A DNA stretch of 64,000 nucleotides from Angiostrongylus vasorum. Its lineage: Eukaryota > Nematoda > Chromadorea > Rhabditida > Metastrongylidae. The translations under genes were made by a program, and so were the position numbers. Positions 1-10,599 of the stretch are shown in pieces. The stretch lies in contig JADANN010000263.1 of the NCBI GenBank assembly GCA_018806985.1, positions 1 through 64,000 of the forward strand. Direction: 5' to 3'. Position 1 is the first letter of the stretch, and every line of letters begins with the position of its first letter. The notes beneath the pieces were generated by a model that saw only the letters and a list, made by a program, of their open reading frames with translations, made no database searches and was not told where the DNA came from.

Positions 1-89
1 AAGCTTTGCGATGGCTTCCTTTCCTTTTCAACTGTGCACACATTTTTTGGCCATTCGTTACGTTTTGAATAAGTGCTCTTTTATGTGTG

Positions 90-515
90 AAGGACGAGAA
101 TGGGACTAGATGTTTTAAAAAAACGTAGTCCCTCCATAAATTCTCATGTCCACCTAGAACGCCTTGACTTCGTCTCCGTCACAGCTTGATGTCGGTGCGC
201 TGACAGCAAGAATTGTCAAAGACGCTATTGGTGCATATCTCTTAAATTTAATACGTCCAATTCGGGTTGTTAGTACTTCGAATGAATCGATGTTGATGAC
301 GAAGTCCAAGTTGATGCAAACGCCGACGCCAACGCAGCCGTCTCCTCTACTGTCGCGTGTTCTCGGGAACAGTTCCATTCCCGGTGTCACAAAAAGACGT
401 TGAATGAGTAGTGTTTTCTCATCTGAGGAAGTCCGACGATGTAGTACTTAATCCTTCCTTGTCACATGATCAAGTTCTCTATCGAAGACAAAACAAGTAA
501 GCATGCATTGTAGGT
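90..515 (-). mobile_element. RTE-clade retrotransposon fragment, APE endonuclease part
   Basis: Read on the minus strand this encodes part of an apurinic-like (APE) endonuclease of an RTE-type non-LTR retrotransposon. The best stretch is 154-390, with the segments NIDSFEVLTTRIGRIKFKR and SAPTSSCDGDEVKAF, which match other RTE copies in this window (53.9 kb). Upstream of it the frame shifts near position 440 but the start-like segment around 470-515 (NA-R-L motif region) is still recognisable. No reverse transcriptase follows, so it is a truncated, inactive fragment. The target-nicking enzyme it came from normally acts in the nucleus during retrotransposition. Confidence 0.75.
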
Positions 516-639
516 GCAGATCATCACCCTTGTCCTTCCCACTTTATGTCCTGAGATTGTAGCAACACCTCCTTACTCGTCCCTACCCTACCCTGCCGCT
601 TCGGCAGCCCTTTATTCGTCGAAGGGATGATGTCCGTTT

Positions 640-1030
640 ATCTTGCTGTGTTTTTTTTTATTTTATTTTATACTACCCGCCTTTACTTCCACTATACAGA
701 TCCCAGGACTTCTCATATTTTATTCCTTTTCCTCGCATCCATCAACCACAAAGGTCTTCCAACTTTTACGTGTTGCTTCGGGCTACTGTTTGAGGATTTT
801 CTATTTCACCTGGAATGTCGTAGAATGCTGGTTCGAGTCGATTTTCCTTGAATTCCTGAGATAAATAGGATGGAGCGTTCCCAAATGGAATACAAAGAAT
901 AGTTTTTTTTTCCTATACAAGTCCGGTTCAGACTTCCCTGACCCCGGAGGAATGAGGGTTTAAGTGAGCCTGGGGCGGGATGGAACAAGCAGCGCGTCAC
1001 TGCCATTTTGTTATACCCCCTTCCGAAAAA
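640..1030 (-). repeat. Family A SINE-like repeat, copy 1
   Basis: Related to sequence at 9087-9465, 28700-29110, 29320-29500 and 50405-50720. The left end is T/A-rich (TTTTTATTTTATTTTATA), which is an A-rich tail when read on the minus strand. The right end (960-1025) holds a decayed tRNA-like head with a B-box-like TTGTTCCATCCC on the minus strand. Open frames through this copy are non-coding shadows. Confidence 0.6.
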
Positions 1031-1079
1031 CCACTGCTCTAATATTTTCCAGTCCCTCATAGAAAGGGTGCATCTAAAA

Positions 1080-2985
1080 CACACGTTTTCTTCTTTTGCC
1101 ATATGGGACTACGATCACCTGTGTCACCTGTTGACCCGTTGATCGTAGAGTGACTCGAGCAGGAGCAAAGTGAATCTTCCATTTTTTCCTGTCTCGTGAA
1201 AGAGTATCCCAGTGTGTTCTGCTCGCTTTCGGGACTCGTTTAAACATCATACCTTTCCTCTCGGCTTTTTTGTGAAGATGTCTGATCATCGGATCAGGTG
1301 GGTTCCCCCATTATGTTTGACATTCCGAGGAATTCAGTCAGTAAGGTGTTTTGTCTACCAATTATGCATCATGCTCATTACGTGTCCTGTCCACATTATC
1401 TTCGACAGTTTGGCGTTTAGAACGGCATCCTTGATTTTTAATCGTGTGTGATAGGGGATACTCCTAGCATCGTACATTCGACTGCACGTTCTCTAACGCC
1501 GAGTGATCTCTTATCCTGCTTACGCAGCGAACAGGTTTCTGAAGCATATGTTAAGGCAAAAAGTACCGTTGAAACTAAAAGGTGGGAACGCAGTCGGCTG
1601 TTCTTTGCTCTCCTCACGATATCCTCGTTGCCCTTGAAAATAACCCTAAGCTGCACGTTTCCTTCTGCTCAACTTCGGAGCTAAGTCGTTCATCATGTTG
1701 ATTTGCCGACCTAGGCAGACGTAGCTTAGACATTCGAAGACATTCGTTTCTTTGAGCGTGAATGGGGCATACGCAATCAATCCGTTCCTCACGAAAACCC
1801 TTTTTGCAAGATTTAGTTGAAGACCAATCTTTCCACCGACTTTCTCAAAGCTTGGTTTCGCTCGTTCAGCTTGGCTAATGTTTGATGTTATAAGGACCAT
1901 GTCATCAGCAAAGCGAAGATGGTGTGATTGCCGACCGTCGATTTGCACTCCCATATTATCCCATTCCAATGTTCGCGTGACGTTTCTGGAGGGTGGCGGT
2001 AAATGATTTGCGAGATGGTATAGCTTTGCCTGATCCCTCTTTTGATTTCAATGTTAATATCGTTGTAGAATGGTGATATTTTGGTTGTGAAATTTTTGTA
2101 AAGCTTTCTAAAACGAAGAGTCTTTATAAACTGAGCAGGGACTCCTTGACTAACAAGGACCACCATGACTGCTTCCATGCTAACTGATTTAAAAGTTTTC
2201 TTTGAATCGATGAAAGTGAGATAGTGCGGTCTTTTGACTTGACCTGGTGCTCTTCGATTTTTCACCGACGAAATAGTATGCCAGATTCCTGAAGGGTGAA
2301 CCGGTGATACAACATAGCCATCTTCCTTTATTTCATATGACGGAAGGTCGACGTGGCTATCGAAGAGATCTGAGTAGTAATCGTGAATAATTTCCTCCAG
2401 TACCTTCCTGTCACTGTTCCATGTGGGCGACGAAGTGTAATCATCTTAGTTTCGCAATTGGCAAAGTTTAGTTGTTCGTTGCGAATTCCCTTCCCAGCCT
2501 CTCTACTTCGACCATTACTGCTGCTCTTCTCTTTTTAAGATCTTTTATAGCCTGTCTGCATTGTTTTACAAGTTCAGACGTCAGTTCGCAGTTGCCTACA
2601 GCTCGTGCGATTCCACGCCGGCGTTTCAACAAGACAAAGATGAGAGACGGAGACAGACGTCTCTTGGTTACTTTCCAGCTCTCAGCTTTCATAGCACTAA
2701 CATGAAGATGTTGAATGAGCAGATCGCATTCTTCATCGATGTTGTCGAGAACGCCGTCTTCCCAACAGCCGATTAGCGAATTGAATAAGTTGTAGTTTAT
2801 GGTGGTTCTGGGATTTCGTTTTTTAAAATTAACGTCTTTTTTGTCCCTTCTGGGAGAAATGAAATCTTCCATTAAAGAATGCAATAGTCTGATCCCCCGT
2901 AGAACATTGGGACAACAGCGATTTCGGTTAGACAAAACTTTCGTCTTCTATCTAGGGCGCAATGTAGAGAGAAAGACCAGTGAAA
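1080..2985 (-). mobile_element. RTE retrotransposon, internally deleted (RT to C-terminus)
   Basis: A degenerate minus-strand RTE element. Segments in order are the APE-RT linker (2468-2935, KRNPRTTINYNLFNSLIGCW), an RT entry segment around 2270-2340, then the palm (LTFIDSKKTFKSV near 2220, FADDMVLIT near 1900), the thumb (LTYASETCSLRKQDKRSL near 1560) and the C-terminal tail (KIKDAVLNAKLSKI near 1420, HWDTLSRDRKKWK near 1190). About 120 residues of RT fingers are missing: the chain runs directly from RRAPG to the KRPHYLTFID palm motif. Frameshifts occur near 1960 and 1650 and stops near 1340. The APE domain is absent. Catalytic FADD is still present but the element cannot be functional. Confidence 0.85.
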
Positions 2986-3009
2986 TAAAAGGAAATCGAT
3001 GTAATTCCG

Positions 3010-3455
3010 CCTCAACTAAAGATGACCTCCTTGGTATTGCTTACCGGGTGTGCACTTGTCCGGAGCGAAGAAGGCTATTGACACCCAAAATAACCAAGGT
3101 ATATTATCCGTATTATCAGCATTTGAATAATGCATACTTCTCAATTAAAGAAACATAATCGAAGAATGCTTGGTTTCTTGGCAAACTGCCTTCGTTCTTA
3201 TGCATTCGTAGCATTTTTATACCACCATTAGATTTTTATATGTTCATCGATAGCACACCACTGACGAGGAACTCGATATGAGCTACAAAAGATCAGTGTA
3301 AAATAACACCTAACCCAGTACGCATATAAAAAAGTAGGGTAATGTGCTACTGCAAGCCGTCCCTAAGGTAATTCTAGATCGATAGCCGCAGACGATTCTG
3401 CCAATGATTTCGAATAAATGGCAGTTTGTACAAGAAAAACACATGTTAGTGGATA
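3010..3455. other. No feature seen
   Basis: AT-rich sequence between an RTE relic and a family B repeat. I see no exon, RNA gene or repeat family member here. Confidence 0.4.
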
Positions 3456-3459
3456 GTTG

Positions 3460-3842
3460 AACTTGATACTTGAACGACCCGTCCTCACTAGTTGTGCGGG
3501 CCCCAGCATAATCACCATTTTTCAGAGATTTGCTGGTTAAGCTATTGTGGTTCCCGGAATCCCGAGGACAGCCTGGCCAAAGCCTGCCCCAGGTCGTCAT
3601 CATGACAGGCCGTCGCAGCCCTTGTGGATCAGAGGGGGATTTACCACCATGCGACTTTGATACCAAGACGGTGGTGGATCCTGGTATTGGTTTACTCTTA
3701 GCTAGGGTTCCTGAGGGAAACGCCGGACTCCTTCCCAGCTTGGGAGACCCTGCCAGGGGGATGAATTCCCCCGCTGTACATCGCAGCCCGACACGCAGGA
3801 ACACCTCGCAGTCACGATGAGGCGGTAAACCGTTGGGAGGTA
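3460..3842 (+). repeat. Family B interspersed repeat, copy 1
   Basis: About 380 bp, closely similar to 21005-21465, 46917-47305 and (inverted) 47787-48180. It starts with a degenerate ACTTGATACTTGA end and finishes at GGCGGTAAACCGTTGGGAGG. Landmarks are CCGTCCTCACTAGTTGTGCG, TGGTGGATCCTGGTATTGG and CAGCTTGGGAGACCCTGCC. The heptamer-like end (TCAAGTA units on the minus strand) suggests the minus strand is the transcript strand with a short repeat tail. Long open frames cross it on both strands, but they are not conserved between copies. It could be a non-autonomous retroposon or the 5' leader of an RTE; the sequence alone does not decide. Confidence 0.65.
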
Positions 3843-3844
3843 TG

Positions 3845-4690
3845 TTAGTAGATATCAGAGATAACATTCCTTTGAGGTTCACAAGGCGCAACAACTCATC
3901 ACTAGCAAATTATAGGAGCTAAAAATGTAAAAATGAATAGCCCAAACTAAGAAGTGTCCAGATTTGAGAGTCCAAAAAATGACTACTCGACTAAAGAAAG
4001 CAGTGCTGTGCATGATCGAAAAAAAGATGGTGAAAAGTTCCAATCAAAAGAACGAAAGAAACCTAAGGAATGGTTCCTACTTTTCGTTCCTACGAATACT
4101 AGAAAATCTGACAAAAGCTATTCGTCTAATCAGCGGAGAAAATGCTTATGTTGGAAAGAAGCACGCTGGCTTCAAAAATGTGGAAGATGGGAAACCAATC
4201 ACGTTTGAAGCAGACAATAAAAAACAAAAGTAGATAAAAACATCGAGTGGTATCGCCCAAGAGATCGGAGAAAGTACAGACTGCATTCACAGTGAACAAA
4301 TCGCCAGCGATTTACCATCATAGATACATAGGCACAGGAATCTGATACCAAAGAGTTAAAGATAATAACACGTTATTAGAACAGGCAATGCATATCAAAA
4401 TGATACTAGTAACCGAGAGATAAACGGTGAGGTATTTTAAGGCGTAGAAATTAAAAAATGACGCAATAAAAAGGACAAATTTGTCCTCAAAACCAAATTT
4501 TTCGGAACCTCGATTCTTAGGAAAAAAGTTGAACATAGGCTTAAGTGCATCAAGCTGGTTGAGGAAATTGCTTTTCTTAAGATATCTGGATGGAACCCCG
4601 CACCAATCTTATGCTCGTTATGTTAAAATAATGTCTTCCTTTTCCTATCGGTTTGTGAAATTCACTCATGGAAGTTATTTCTTCCGTCGT
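3845..4690. other. Unassigned stretch
   Basis: Two overlapping plus-strand frames of 79-89 codons at 3954-4233 cannot both be coding and neither resembles a family I know. The rest is AT-rich with nothing recognisable. A TTTTCAG acceptor-like site on the minus strand lies at 4693-4699. Confidence 0.35.
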
Positions 4691-4708
4691 GACTGAAAAT
4701 ACGGAGCA

Positions 4709-4912
4709 TTATTGGAAACGAATAGGTGAAACGACTTCGAAAACAGAAGCTAAGCGTGACAAAGACGCATTCTCTATAAAGGTCGAGTTACGAATTTCAA
4801 TCCTTTTGGTTTTTTCCAATTTCAACTGGTTCAGTACAGCCCAACAAGTGCTCTTCACATGCACCGAGAAGGGAAAGAAGTTAACAGAGAACACACACGG
4901 GCCACACCTCAT
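4709..4912 (-). CDS. Candidate last exon of the minus-strand gene (uncertain)
   Basis: An open frame of 67 codons ending in TAA. It directly follows a possible acceptor (TTACAAATGACAG) and is phase 0, compatible with the upstream exon at 4999-5160 over an 86-nt intron with a GTAAGT donor. The acceptor lacks a good pyrimidine tract. An alternative is the much stronger TTTTCAG at 4693-4699, which in phase 0 gives only five codons (SRRKK) before a stop. I cannot choose between them. No domain is recognised. Confidence 0.3.
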   Translation of the reverse strand: MRCGPCVFSVNFFPFSVHVKSTCWAVLNQLKLEKTKRIEIRNSTFIENASLSRLASVFEVVSPIRFQ

Positions 4913-4998
4913 CTGTCATTTGTAATTATGTCGGGCACAAAATGATTCGAGTGAGCAAAAACTCTCAAACTCTCGCTTTGTTGTGTACCATGACTTAC

Positions 4999-5160
4999 GA
5001 TGAGCGACGCTTCGCGTATGTTTCCTATACTATAAGCGGTTGATGAGTAAGCTGTTAGCCATACTCTCCTTTGAAGTCTGGGCATACTCACAGTTAGCTT
5101 TGCATGGCTACCAGAAATAGATGTAGAATTAAAGTGTTGAAGGGCAAACCAAATCTTCCC
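4999..5160 (-). CDS. Exon of unidentified minus-strand gene (C2-like start)
   Basis: Exactly 54 codons in phase 0, between an acceptor CTTCAACTGCATAG and a consensus donor GTAAGTC. The peptide begins GKIWFALQHFNSTS and continues with AKLTVSMPRLQRRVW, ending SIGNIREASLI. The G-x-I-x-F-x-L ... K-L-x-V-x-M spacing resembles the first two strands of a type I C2 domain (phospholipid/Ca2+-binding fold), but no acidic Ca2+ loop is visible, so this is only a suggestion. It joins in phase with 5363-5548 upstream. The frame, the splice sites and the codon-exact length make a real exon likely; the product is not identified. Confidence 0.6.
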
Positions 5161-5362
5161 CTATGCAGTTGAAGTCGATGACAGGCTTTTTCTAAATTTA
5201 TTACCAGAACACACTCCAGTATGAAATTCAGGTCGTCTCCATATTTCGAATAGAATTTCGAGCGTACATCAAAATGAACTTACCACAGCGAAAAATTACA
5301 AGTAGAACTCAGATTGTGCCATTCCTTCAGGAGTCATAAGAAATTCAGGACGACCAACTCAC

Positions 5363-5548
5363 ACCAAGAAGAGCTTCAGTGTTCGCTGGAAGTTTGAGTG
5401 CTGCATTGGGAAGAGTGCTTCTTGCTGTACAGTGTGTGAAGCGAGAACGCAGATCATAAACGCTAGCAGGTGCACCAGGTTCCAGCCAACTCGACGCGAG
5501 TTCCTTGAGACGGATAAGGTCGGAGTCGAACGCTGAATTAGAACTGCT
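5363..5548 (-). CDS. Exon of unidentified minus-strand gene
   Basis: 62 codons, phase 0 at both ends. The donor is GTGAGTTGG at 5362-5354; the acceptor reads CTAATCCAAG. The peptide starts SSSNSAFDSDLIRLKELASS and includes WLEPGAPASVYDLRSRF and PNAALKLPANTEALLG. The composition is typical of a folded or linker region, with none of the stops seen in surrounding repeats, and GC content is clearly higher than in the flanks. I do not recognise the family. It splices in frame to 4999-5160 and accepts from 8014-8148. Confidence 0.6.
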
Positions 5549-5559
5549 CTTGGATTAGA

Positions 5560-6190
5560 AACGTCCTCTCATGAGAGTTTACCGATGAGCTAAAGAGAGC
5601 TGAGAGTAGCTGAAACAGAAGAAATATACTGGAAGAGAAAGCATTTCGATACAAAAGAGACCTCTACACAATAAAAGATCTGTGAGGAACGTTTTTACGT
5701 TTTTAGAACGTTTTATGAAACGAAATCCCGGAAAATACCTAGTGACCGAATACTCATTAAGAAGCAAGAGACATTAACGTCGAAACTAACCCAGTAGCAA
5801 TCCGTCGAATGTTTGAGGAGCTTTTACTTGATGCCATGAAACCTTTGGCACTTGTTTTTCCAGCTGCTACGATAACCCGAGATATCTACAACAAAAAATT
5901 TACATGGACTACTTAGAAATCTATTGCAAACAGGATACCCCACCACATTACAACAGTAGCCTATGAACTTGACCAGTGTCAGATAATAAATACGGGACCA
6001 TTTCGTGTCATGTAGTTATAATTCTTGCTGGAAAACCTTCCACATAGAAGAACACCCTATTCTAACAAGTTGTGCATGCCACACCAAGTTTCTCTCTAGA
6101 ACAAGGAGATGCTACCAATTTCTTTCTTTCTTTTCCACAAGAAATAATACTTCAGAGTAAGTCGTACTATGACTTATTTACGTACATAAA
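5560..6190. other. Intron-like stretch, nothing seen
   Basis: Lies within the presumed 2.5-kb intron between the exons at 8014 and 5548. AT-rich; no repeat family member or RNA gene found. Confidence 0.35.
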
Positions 6191-6520
6191 TGATGTTATC
6201 AATTTCCATTCACTGCCTACTACTTTTTAATGGCAAGGTATTATGTGAAATATAACCATAATGATGCTGAGAAGTCTGCAAAACTCCGGACCGTTGGTGT
6301 CTGCGGTGTGGACCGAACACGCTATTACCCTTTCGGAGAGCTAATGCGTTCACCAACGCGCCAAAAAAGCCAAAACGAGCAACTCACATGGCGTAGTGGT
6401 GAGAGTGTTAGCCCCCTCAAAGGATAATGCGAAGTTCGGTTTCCCACTGCAGACACCAGCGGTACGAGGTTTTGCAAATAACTAAGCATCATTACGCTTA
6501 CATAACATAAGTGCCACTTT
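6190..6520. repeat. Family C repeat, inverted dimer
   Basis: A plus-oriented half (6205-6360: TTTTTAATGGCAAGGTAT ... CTGAGAAGTCTGCAAAACTC ... GGACCGTTGGTGTCTGCGG) faces a minus-oriented half (6385-6510), giving an imperfect palindrome of about 300 bp. Each half contains a tRNA-like box pair on its own strand (TGGCGTAGTGGTGAGAG ... AGTTCGGTTTCCC). It sits in an intron of the minus-strand gene. Confidence 0.65.
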
Positions 6521-6524
6521 TGAG

Positions 6525-8010
6525 ATGGAGATGATGTTACCAATATTTACTGCAAAGAAAACCATAAGCATTCAAATAAACGCAAATAGAAGACCATCAC
6601 ATTGGTTTTATGAGGAAACAGAAAACGTGACAAACACTACTAATCGCATGCAGTGAAAACTACAAATTGAGCGTCAGATATAATCACGGTGCTTTCATCA
6701 GGACGGAGGTCAGAAAGAAAATCATCTCAGCCAGAATTGAATGACAGATTCTTAACAGCACATTCCACACGAAATGATACAGCACTACCTCTGGTACATC
6801 TATAGCATTTGATTTAGAATTCCCATAGAGCATTTACCTGTAAATAAATGGAAGTACACGCGTAGTTTCGTCATGGACGAAGAAAAAATTCTGAAAGAAA
6901 TCAATTTACTAACGTCGTACCCTACCACCATAAAACAGTTCAACATATATTAGGCCGTTTAAACAACAACAATTTAAGATTTATGAAATGGAAAGATTAT
7001 GGGAATTAAAAGAATGGATTATTAAAACACAAGATTAAAAATTGCTAAGCCAAATGCGAAACAGAAAAGGATAGGATACGGAGAAACAAGATGGAAGAAA
7101 CAGCCTGAGGCGAAAGCATCACGGCGAGAACTTCATTCTGTTTCATATAAGTCTTAAACAACGAGCGCCTTGATGAAGAGAGCGCCAAAATAAAAAAAAC
7201 TTCAGAATTTCCCCATTACACATTTAACACCATGTTTGATTGAAAAATTGTCCTAAGAGGCGTTGTTTCTAAGCTATAACCACTCTGTCCTCTTGGCTTG
7301 GCATGGATAGAGTTTACCTTTCCAAGACTGAGAATTAACGTTCCTTACGGATAACATAAGGTCAAGGCCAATGATGTGTTGACTTTTCCTAATCAAAACA
7401 GGGAAAGAGAGAGGAAGGGATACATTTTGAGCACATACACATTCACTAACATGAATGGCAGCAACTAGTCACCGGCAGCTACCCTGATGTGCCGGAGAAC
7501 TCGAACTAATCCCACAATGTTCGAGCATAGCTGTTCAAATCGAGACGCTGAAACACACCAACACCACCAGATAGCAGGCCACAATAATGCCGTCGCTGTC
7601 TTCGTTTGCGTTAAAAGCCCGATTCATTCAAGGTTAACAATAGTAACACAAAACTGGATATTTTCTCCACTATTATGAGTATATATAAACCAATTTTAAG
7701 GATACATATGGTAAAAGCTAAGACCATTCACATGTTTGGACGAATCTGCAAATAATGTACTGACTTGGAAACAACAGTTCACAACATTAAATCAACATAA
7801 GATGGTCAGAACAACGGCAGTTTCATTAGCGAAACAGCATAGTTGTCATCAAAATAACTGAATGTCTTTAATGTCTTAAACTCCAAGTAATTATTTTTTA
7901 AAACTGATACTAAGTTCAAACCGGATCTTAAGCAAACGTGGTTGAAACAACAGTGAAGAAGAACATAAAACACTTGTTGGTCGAGAGTGCGTTGCAATAA
8001 CGATGTTCCC
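6525..8010. other. Intron-like stretch, nothing seen
   Basis: AT-rich sequence in the same presumed intron. Short frames around 7487-7678 do not look coding. No repeat family recognised. Confidence 0.35.
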
Positions 8011-8013
8011 TAC

Positions 8014-8148
8014 AATGGCACATGATCTTGAGTACAAAGCTGACGTTGATAAAGGCTTGATCGGAGTTGATGAGGAGGAAAAGCGAGGCGACACAATCGG
8101 AAACGCAGCAATATTTTGCATTCCAGACGAGGATATCGACAGTATTGC
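8014..8148 (-). CDS. Exon of unidentified minus-strand gene, Ser-rich
   Basis: 45 codons, phase 0 at both ends. The acceptor is very good for a nematode (TTGTCTGTTTCTAG); the donor GTAGGG is weaker. The peptide starts AILSISSSGMQNIAAFPIVS and includes RFSSSSTPIKPLSTS, a Ser/Thr/Pro-rich stretch that suggests a disordered, possibly phosphorylated linker. Two other frames are also open here, but only this one is phase-compatible with both neighbours. Confidence 0.5.
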
Positions 8149-8549
8149 CTAGAAACAGACAAAACAAGTTCAAAAAGCATTATAAATAAATGATATAGAA
8201 GTGGTTCCTTGTGTTACACTGCTACTTCTTTTATTGAAGATGAGGAACTTTGATTCTAATAATGGGGCACTTTCCTATGAAACTATAATAGAACACAATT
8301 GAATGTTCATTTCTTAATGGGTAAACCATTTTGCACTTCACAGTTCTCTTTTGCTTCCTGGAACTTAAATGTATTCCCCTTCCAGAGTATAAAGAATTAC
8401 AATAAAAAAATAAAAGCAACTGTAATAGCCCAAGATAACACGGCCATCGAGGATTTCCGGGAAGTAAAGCCTTCTCAAAAAAATAATGTTAAGCACCGAT
8501 TCGCCAGTGAAAAGCATATTCAACATTGCAAGGATAATGTAAAGCTTAC

Positions 8550-8723
8550 ATTGTCGTAAATAGGTCCACCCTTGTATACTTGTGAGTTTTCCAACGTTTT
8601 GCTAGCTGTAGTTGGCGAAATGTCGGAATGGAGCGAGGAAGGAACCTGGGATGCCCGCTGGCTGCGCGCTTTCATTAGTAACAACTGATCACTTTTAGAA
8701 CAACCAAACGACTCGAGGCTCGT
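8550..8723 (-). CDS. Exon of unidentified minus-strand gene, Ser-rich
   Basis: 58 codons, phase 0 at both ends, acceptor ACTTAATTGCAG and donor GTAAGC. The peptide starts TSLESFGCSKSDQLLLMKAR, continues SQRASQVPSSLHSDISPTTA and ends VYKGGPIYDN. It is Ser/Thr-rich with several S-P/T-P-like sites. It joins in phase with 9873-9931 upstream and 8014-8148 downstream. No family recognised; a regulatory tail of a kinase or phosphatase-type protein would fit but is inference. Confidence 0.6.
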
Positions 8724-8724
8724 C

Positions 8725-9085
8725 TGCAATTAAGTTCCGTCTTTGTAAGCATAAAAGTAGAAATCGGTTATGTCATTATAAGACGATACTTGGACTCTGT
8801 ATCGACCCTCACAGCTCCTCCACAGAGTATTGAATATTTCCAAAATATTGGCAGAACTTTGAAGAAATAAAACCTTCACAATTTGGACATCAACGGACAA
8901 CTATTAAGGTCGTCTACACCTCTGATTCCGTTTACCTGATGTAGAATTTCCAAGTGACAATTTGCAGCCAAGTGCTTCAACGTGTAAAAACATTAAAACT
9001 TTTAGAACAAGTAATGATATTTAAGAGTTCAATTTCAACAGGAAGAAAAAGTACACACAATCCATCTCGAGATTGTTAGTATCCC
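8725..9085. other. Intron-like stretch, nothing seen
   Basis: Between two exons of the minus-strand gene and a family A repeat; no other feature. Confidence 0.35.
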
Positions 9086-9086
9086 A

Positions 9087-9465
9087 CTTTTTTTTTACAT
9101 AACCCATCATCGCATATATTGTGCCGATCCCAGCACCTATCGTATTCGATTATCTTCTTTGCGTTTACCATCCACCAAGGTCTTTGGGTTCGCGTGTATG
9201 TTAGGCTACTACTTAAGGGTTTCTGGCGATCCTTGTGAATGTCGTTGAATACTAGTCGAGAAGATTCTCCCTATCCGGAATCAGACCCTGGGATAACTGT
9301 ACTAACGTGTTCCTAGATATTGTGGACTTGAGAATTCTTCCCCAAATGAAGCTGGCACCAAATCTATCGCAGGGTTAGAAGGCTTAGTACGGCCAGTGTG
9401 GTGTCGAACCAGGGGCCATGAGCGTATTGAACGGCATTGCTATTACTGCCCTGACCTCGCCTTTT
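9087..9465 (-). repeat. Family A SINE-like repeat, copy 2
   Basis: T-rich left end, body with CATCCACCAAGGTCTTTGGG and a right-end tRNA-like head. On the minus strand the head has an A-box-like GCAGTAATAGCAATGCCG and a clear B box CTGGTTCGACACC near 9400. Confidence 0.6.
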
Positions 9466-9469
9466 GTAC

Positions 9470-9760
9470 CTCACTTTTCTAGCACTTCTTGCATTCAATT
9501 AGTTTTCCTCGAAATCATCGTCCACAGTAGTCCTCGAAGATTTCGCGTGTTCTTTCAGCTGCTGAATGAGGATTTCGTCTTCATTATGAACACCGAAGAA
9601 TGTTGATCGAGTCGATCCTTACTGCAGTCTTGGAGACAGATCAGCCAAGACGTTCCACCATGGTAACTTGGGGGAGTGGGCTGGTCGAACTAGCGCCTCT
9701 TCTTTCTCATTGACGACATCACTTAACCATTGCGTTATCCTCCGCCCTTGCATCTCACTG
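9470..9760 (-). repeat. Family A SINE-like repeat, copy 3
   Basis: Directly abuts copy 2. The body contains CGAAGAATGTTGATCGAGTC. The minus-strand head has ATAACGCAATGGTTAAGTG (A box) and CTAGTTCGACCAG (B box), with about the spacing expected for a tRNA-derived RNA polymerase III promoter. Same orientation as copy 2, so a tandem pair. Confidence 0.6.
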
Positions 9761-9872
9761 CTATGTAAAAACCAAGAAAGAGAAAATAAAATAACTCCCG
9801 AAAATAGAAGGAAGATGGAAATTGAGACCATACGGAGGGGTTCCATGCGGCCTTGCGCTGTAACAGTCTTAC

Positions 9873-9931
9873 TGCTTTTTCAAGAACACGTGGATAATGC
9901 TGCGACTTCCACAGATCGACCACATAATTCT
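9873..9931 (-). CDS. Small exon of unidentified minus-strand gene
   Basis: 59 nt. It enters in phase 1 and leaves in phase 0, which fits the next exon at 8550-8723. The acceptor TTCATCTTCTTTAG and donor GTAAGACTG are both strong. The peptide reads NYVVDLWKSQHYPRVLEKA after a split codon. If joined to the candidate exon at 10253-10297 the split codon is GAG (Glu). No family recognised. Confidence 0.5.
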
Positions 9932-10252
9932 CTAAAGAAGATGAAGAATATTCAATGTTGATGACGCTCCATCTCACAATGGATCACGTTACTGTATTCT
10001 TACAACGAAGTATCTTTTTCGAAAACAAAACAGATAGAATCCAATTATAATGGGGAAAGAAGCAACTAATCCAACAGTGCTGCATCAATACTAGCGCTCA
10101 CTTAAGCAGTAATGGCTGCAAAAGTGAAGGACCGGCGGAATACCACGAGATAGAGATGAAAAGGTTCCAAACCTGTGCAGAGCACGTTGTTGTTAATCGA
10201 AAAATAGCAAATTTCCAACAGGCAAAACTAAATGACTTCTCAAGAAAGATAC

Positions 10253-10297
10253 CTGCGACGATGCTACAAATTCCGAAAGAGTGGTCATCAATGCTAT
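10253..10297 (-). CDS. Possible small exon of minus-strand gene
   Basis: Ends at donor GTATCTTTC in phase 1, as needed by the exon at 9873-9931. The peptide is DSIDDHSFGICSIVA. The 5' end is uncertain: an acceptor-like ACATTTCTGAAG gives a 45-nt exon, but the frame stays open to 10424 and there encodes a hydrophobic run (VNFFMFFLFLCYLYG), so a longer exon with a membrane segment is also possible. Confidence 0.3.
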
Positions 10298-10599
10298 CTT
10301 CAGAAATGTAATATATGAATGCTTCCATCAGTACCCACAAGCGAGGACCATATAAATAGCACAAAAAAAGGAAAAACATGAAGAAGTTGACGAGATCCTC
10401 GCCAGCATCAGAATACAGGCACATTTATCGAAGAACTCGGATTACGGTGAACTTAGAGAGCAAGCTGAAAATCGTGATTTGTTTGGACGGATTAAATTAG
10501 AACAACCTGAAGGATCATAGATAGCTGACGAAAACACCTTTCTGCTAAGCTTCGCTGAGAACGAGAAAGCAGTCACCTGTGTGGGGGATAATCACCATC

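Noticed and set aside
3310..3894. 194-codon minus-strand ORF, the third longest frame in the window
   Set aside because: It spans a family B repeat; the frame is interrupted in the other three copies, so it is not a conserved protein.
10098..10424. 108-codon minus-strand ORF as a multi-pass receptor
   Set aside because: Only one long hydrophobic run, and the part from 10098 to 10250 follows a good donor and is likely intron; only the 10253-10297 piece is kept as a possible exon.
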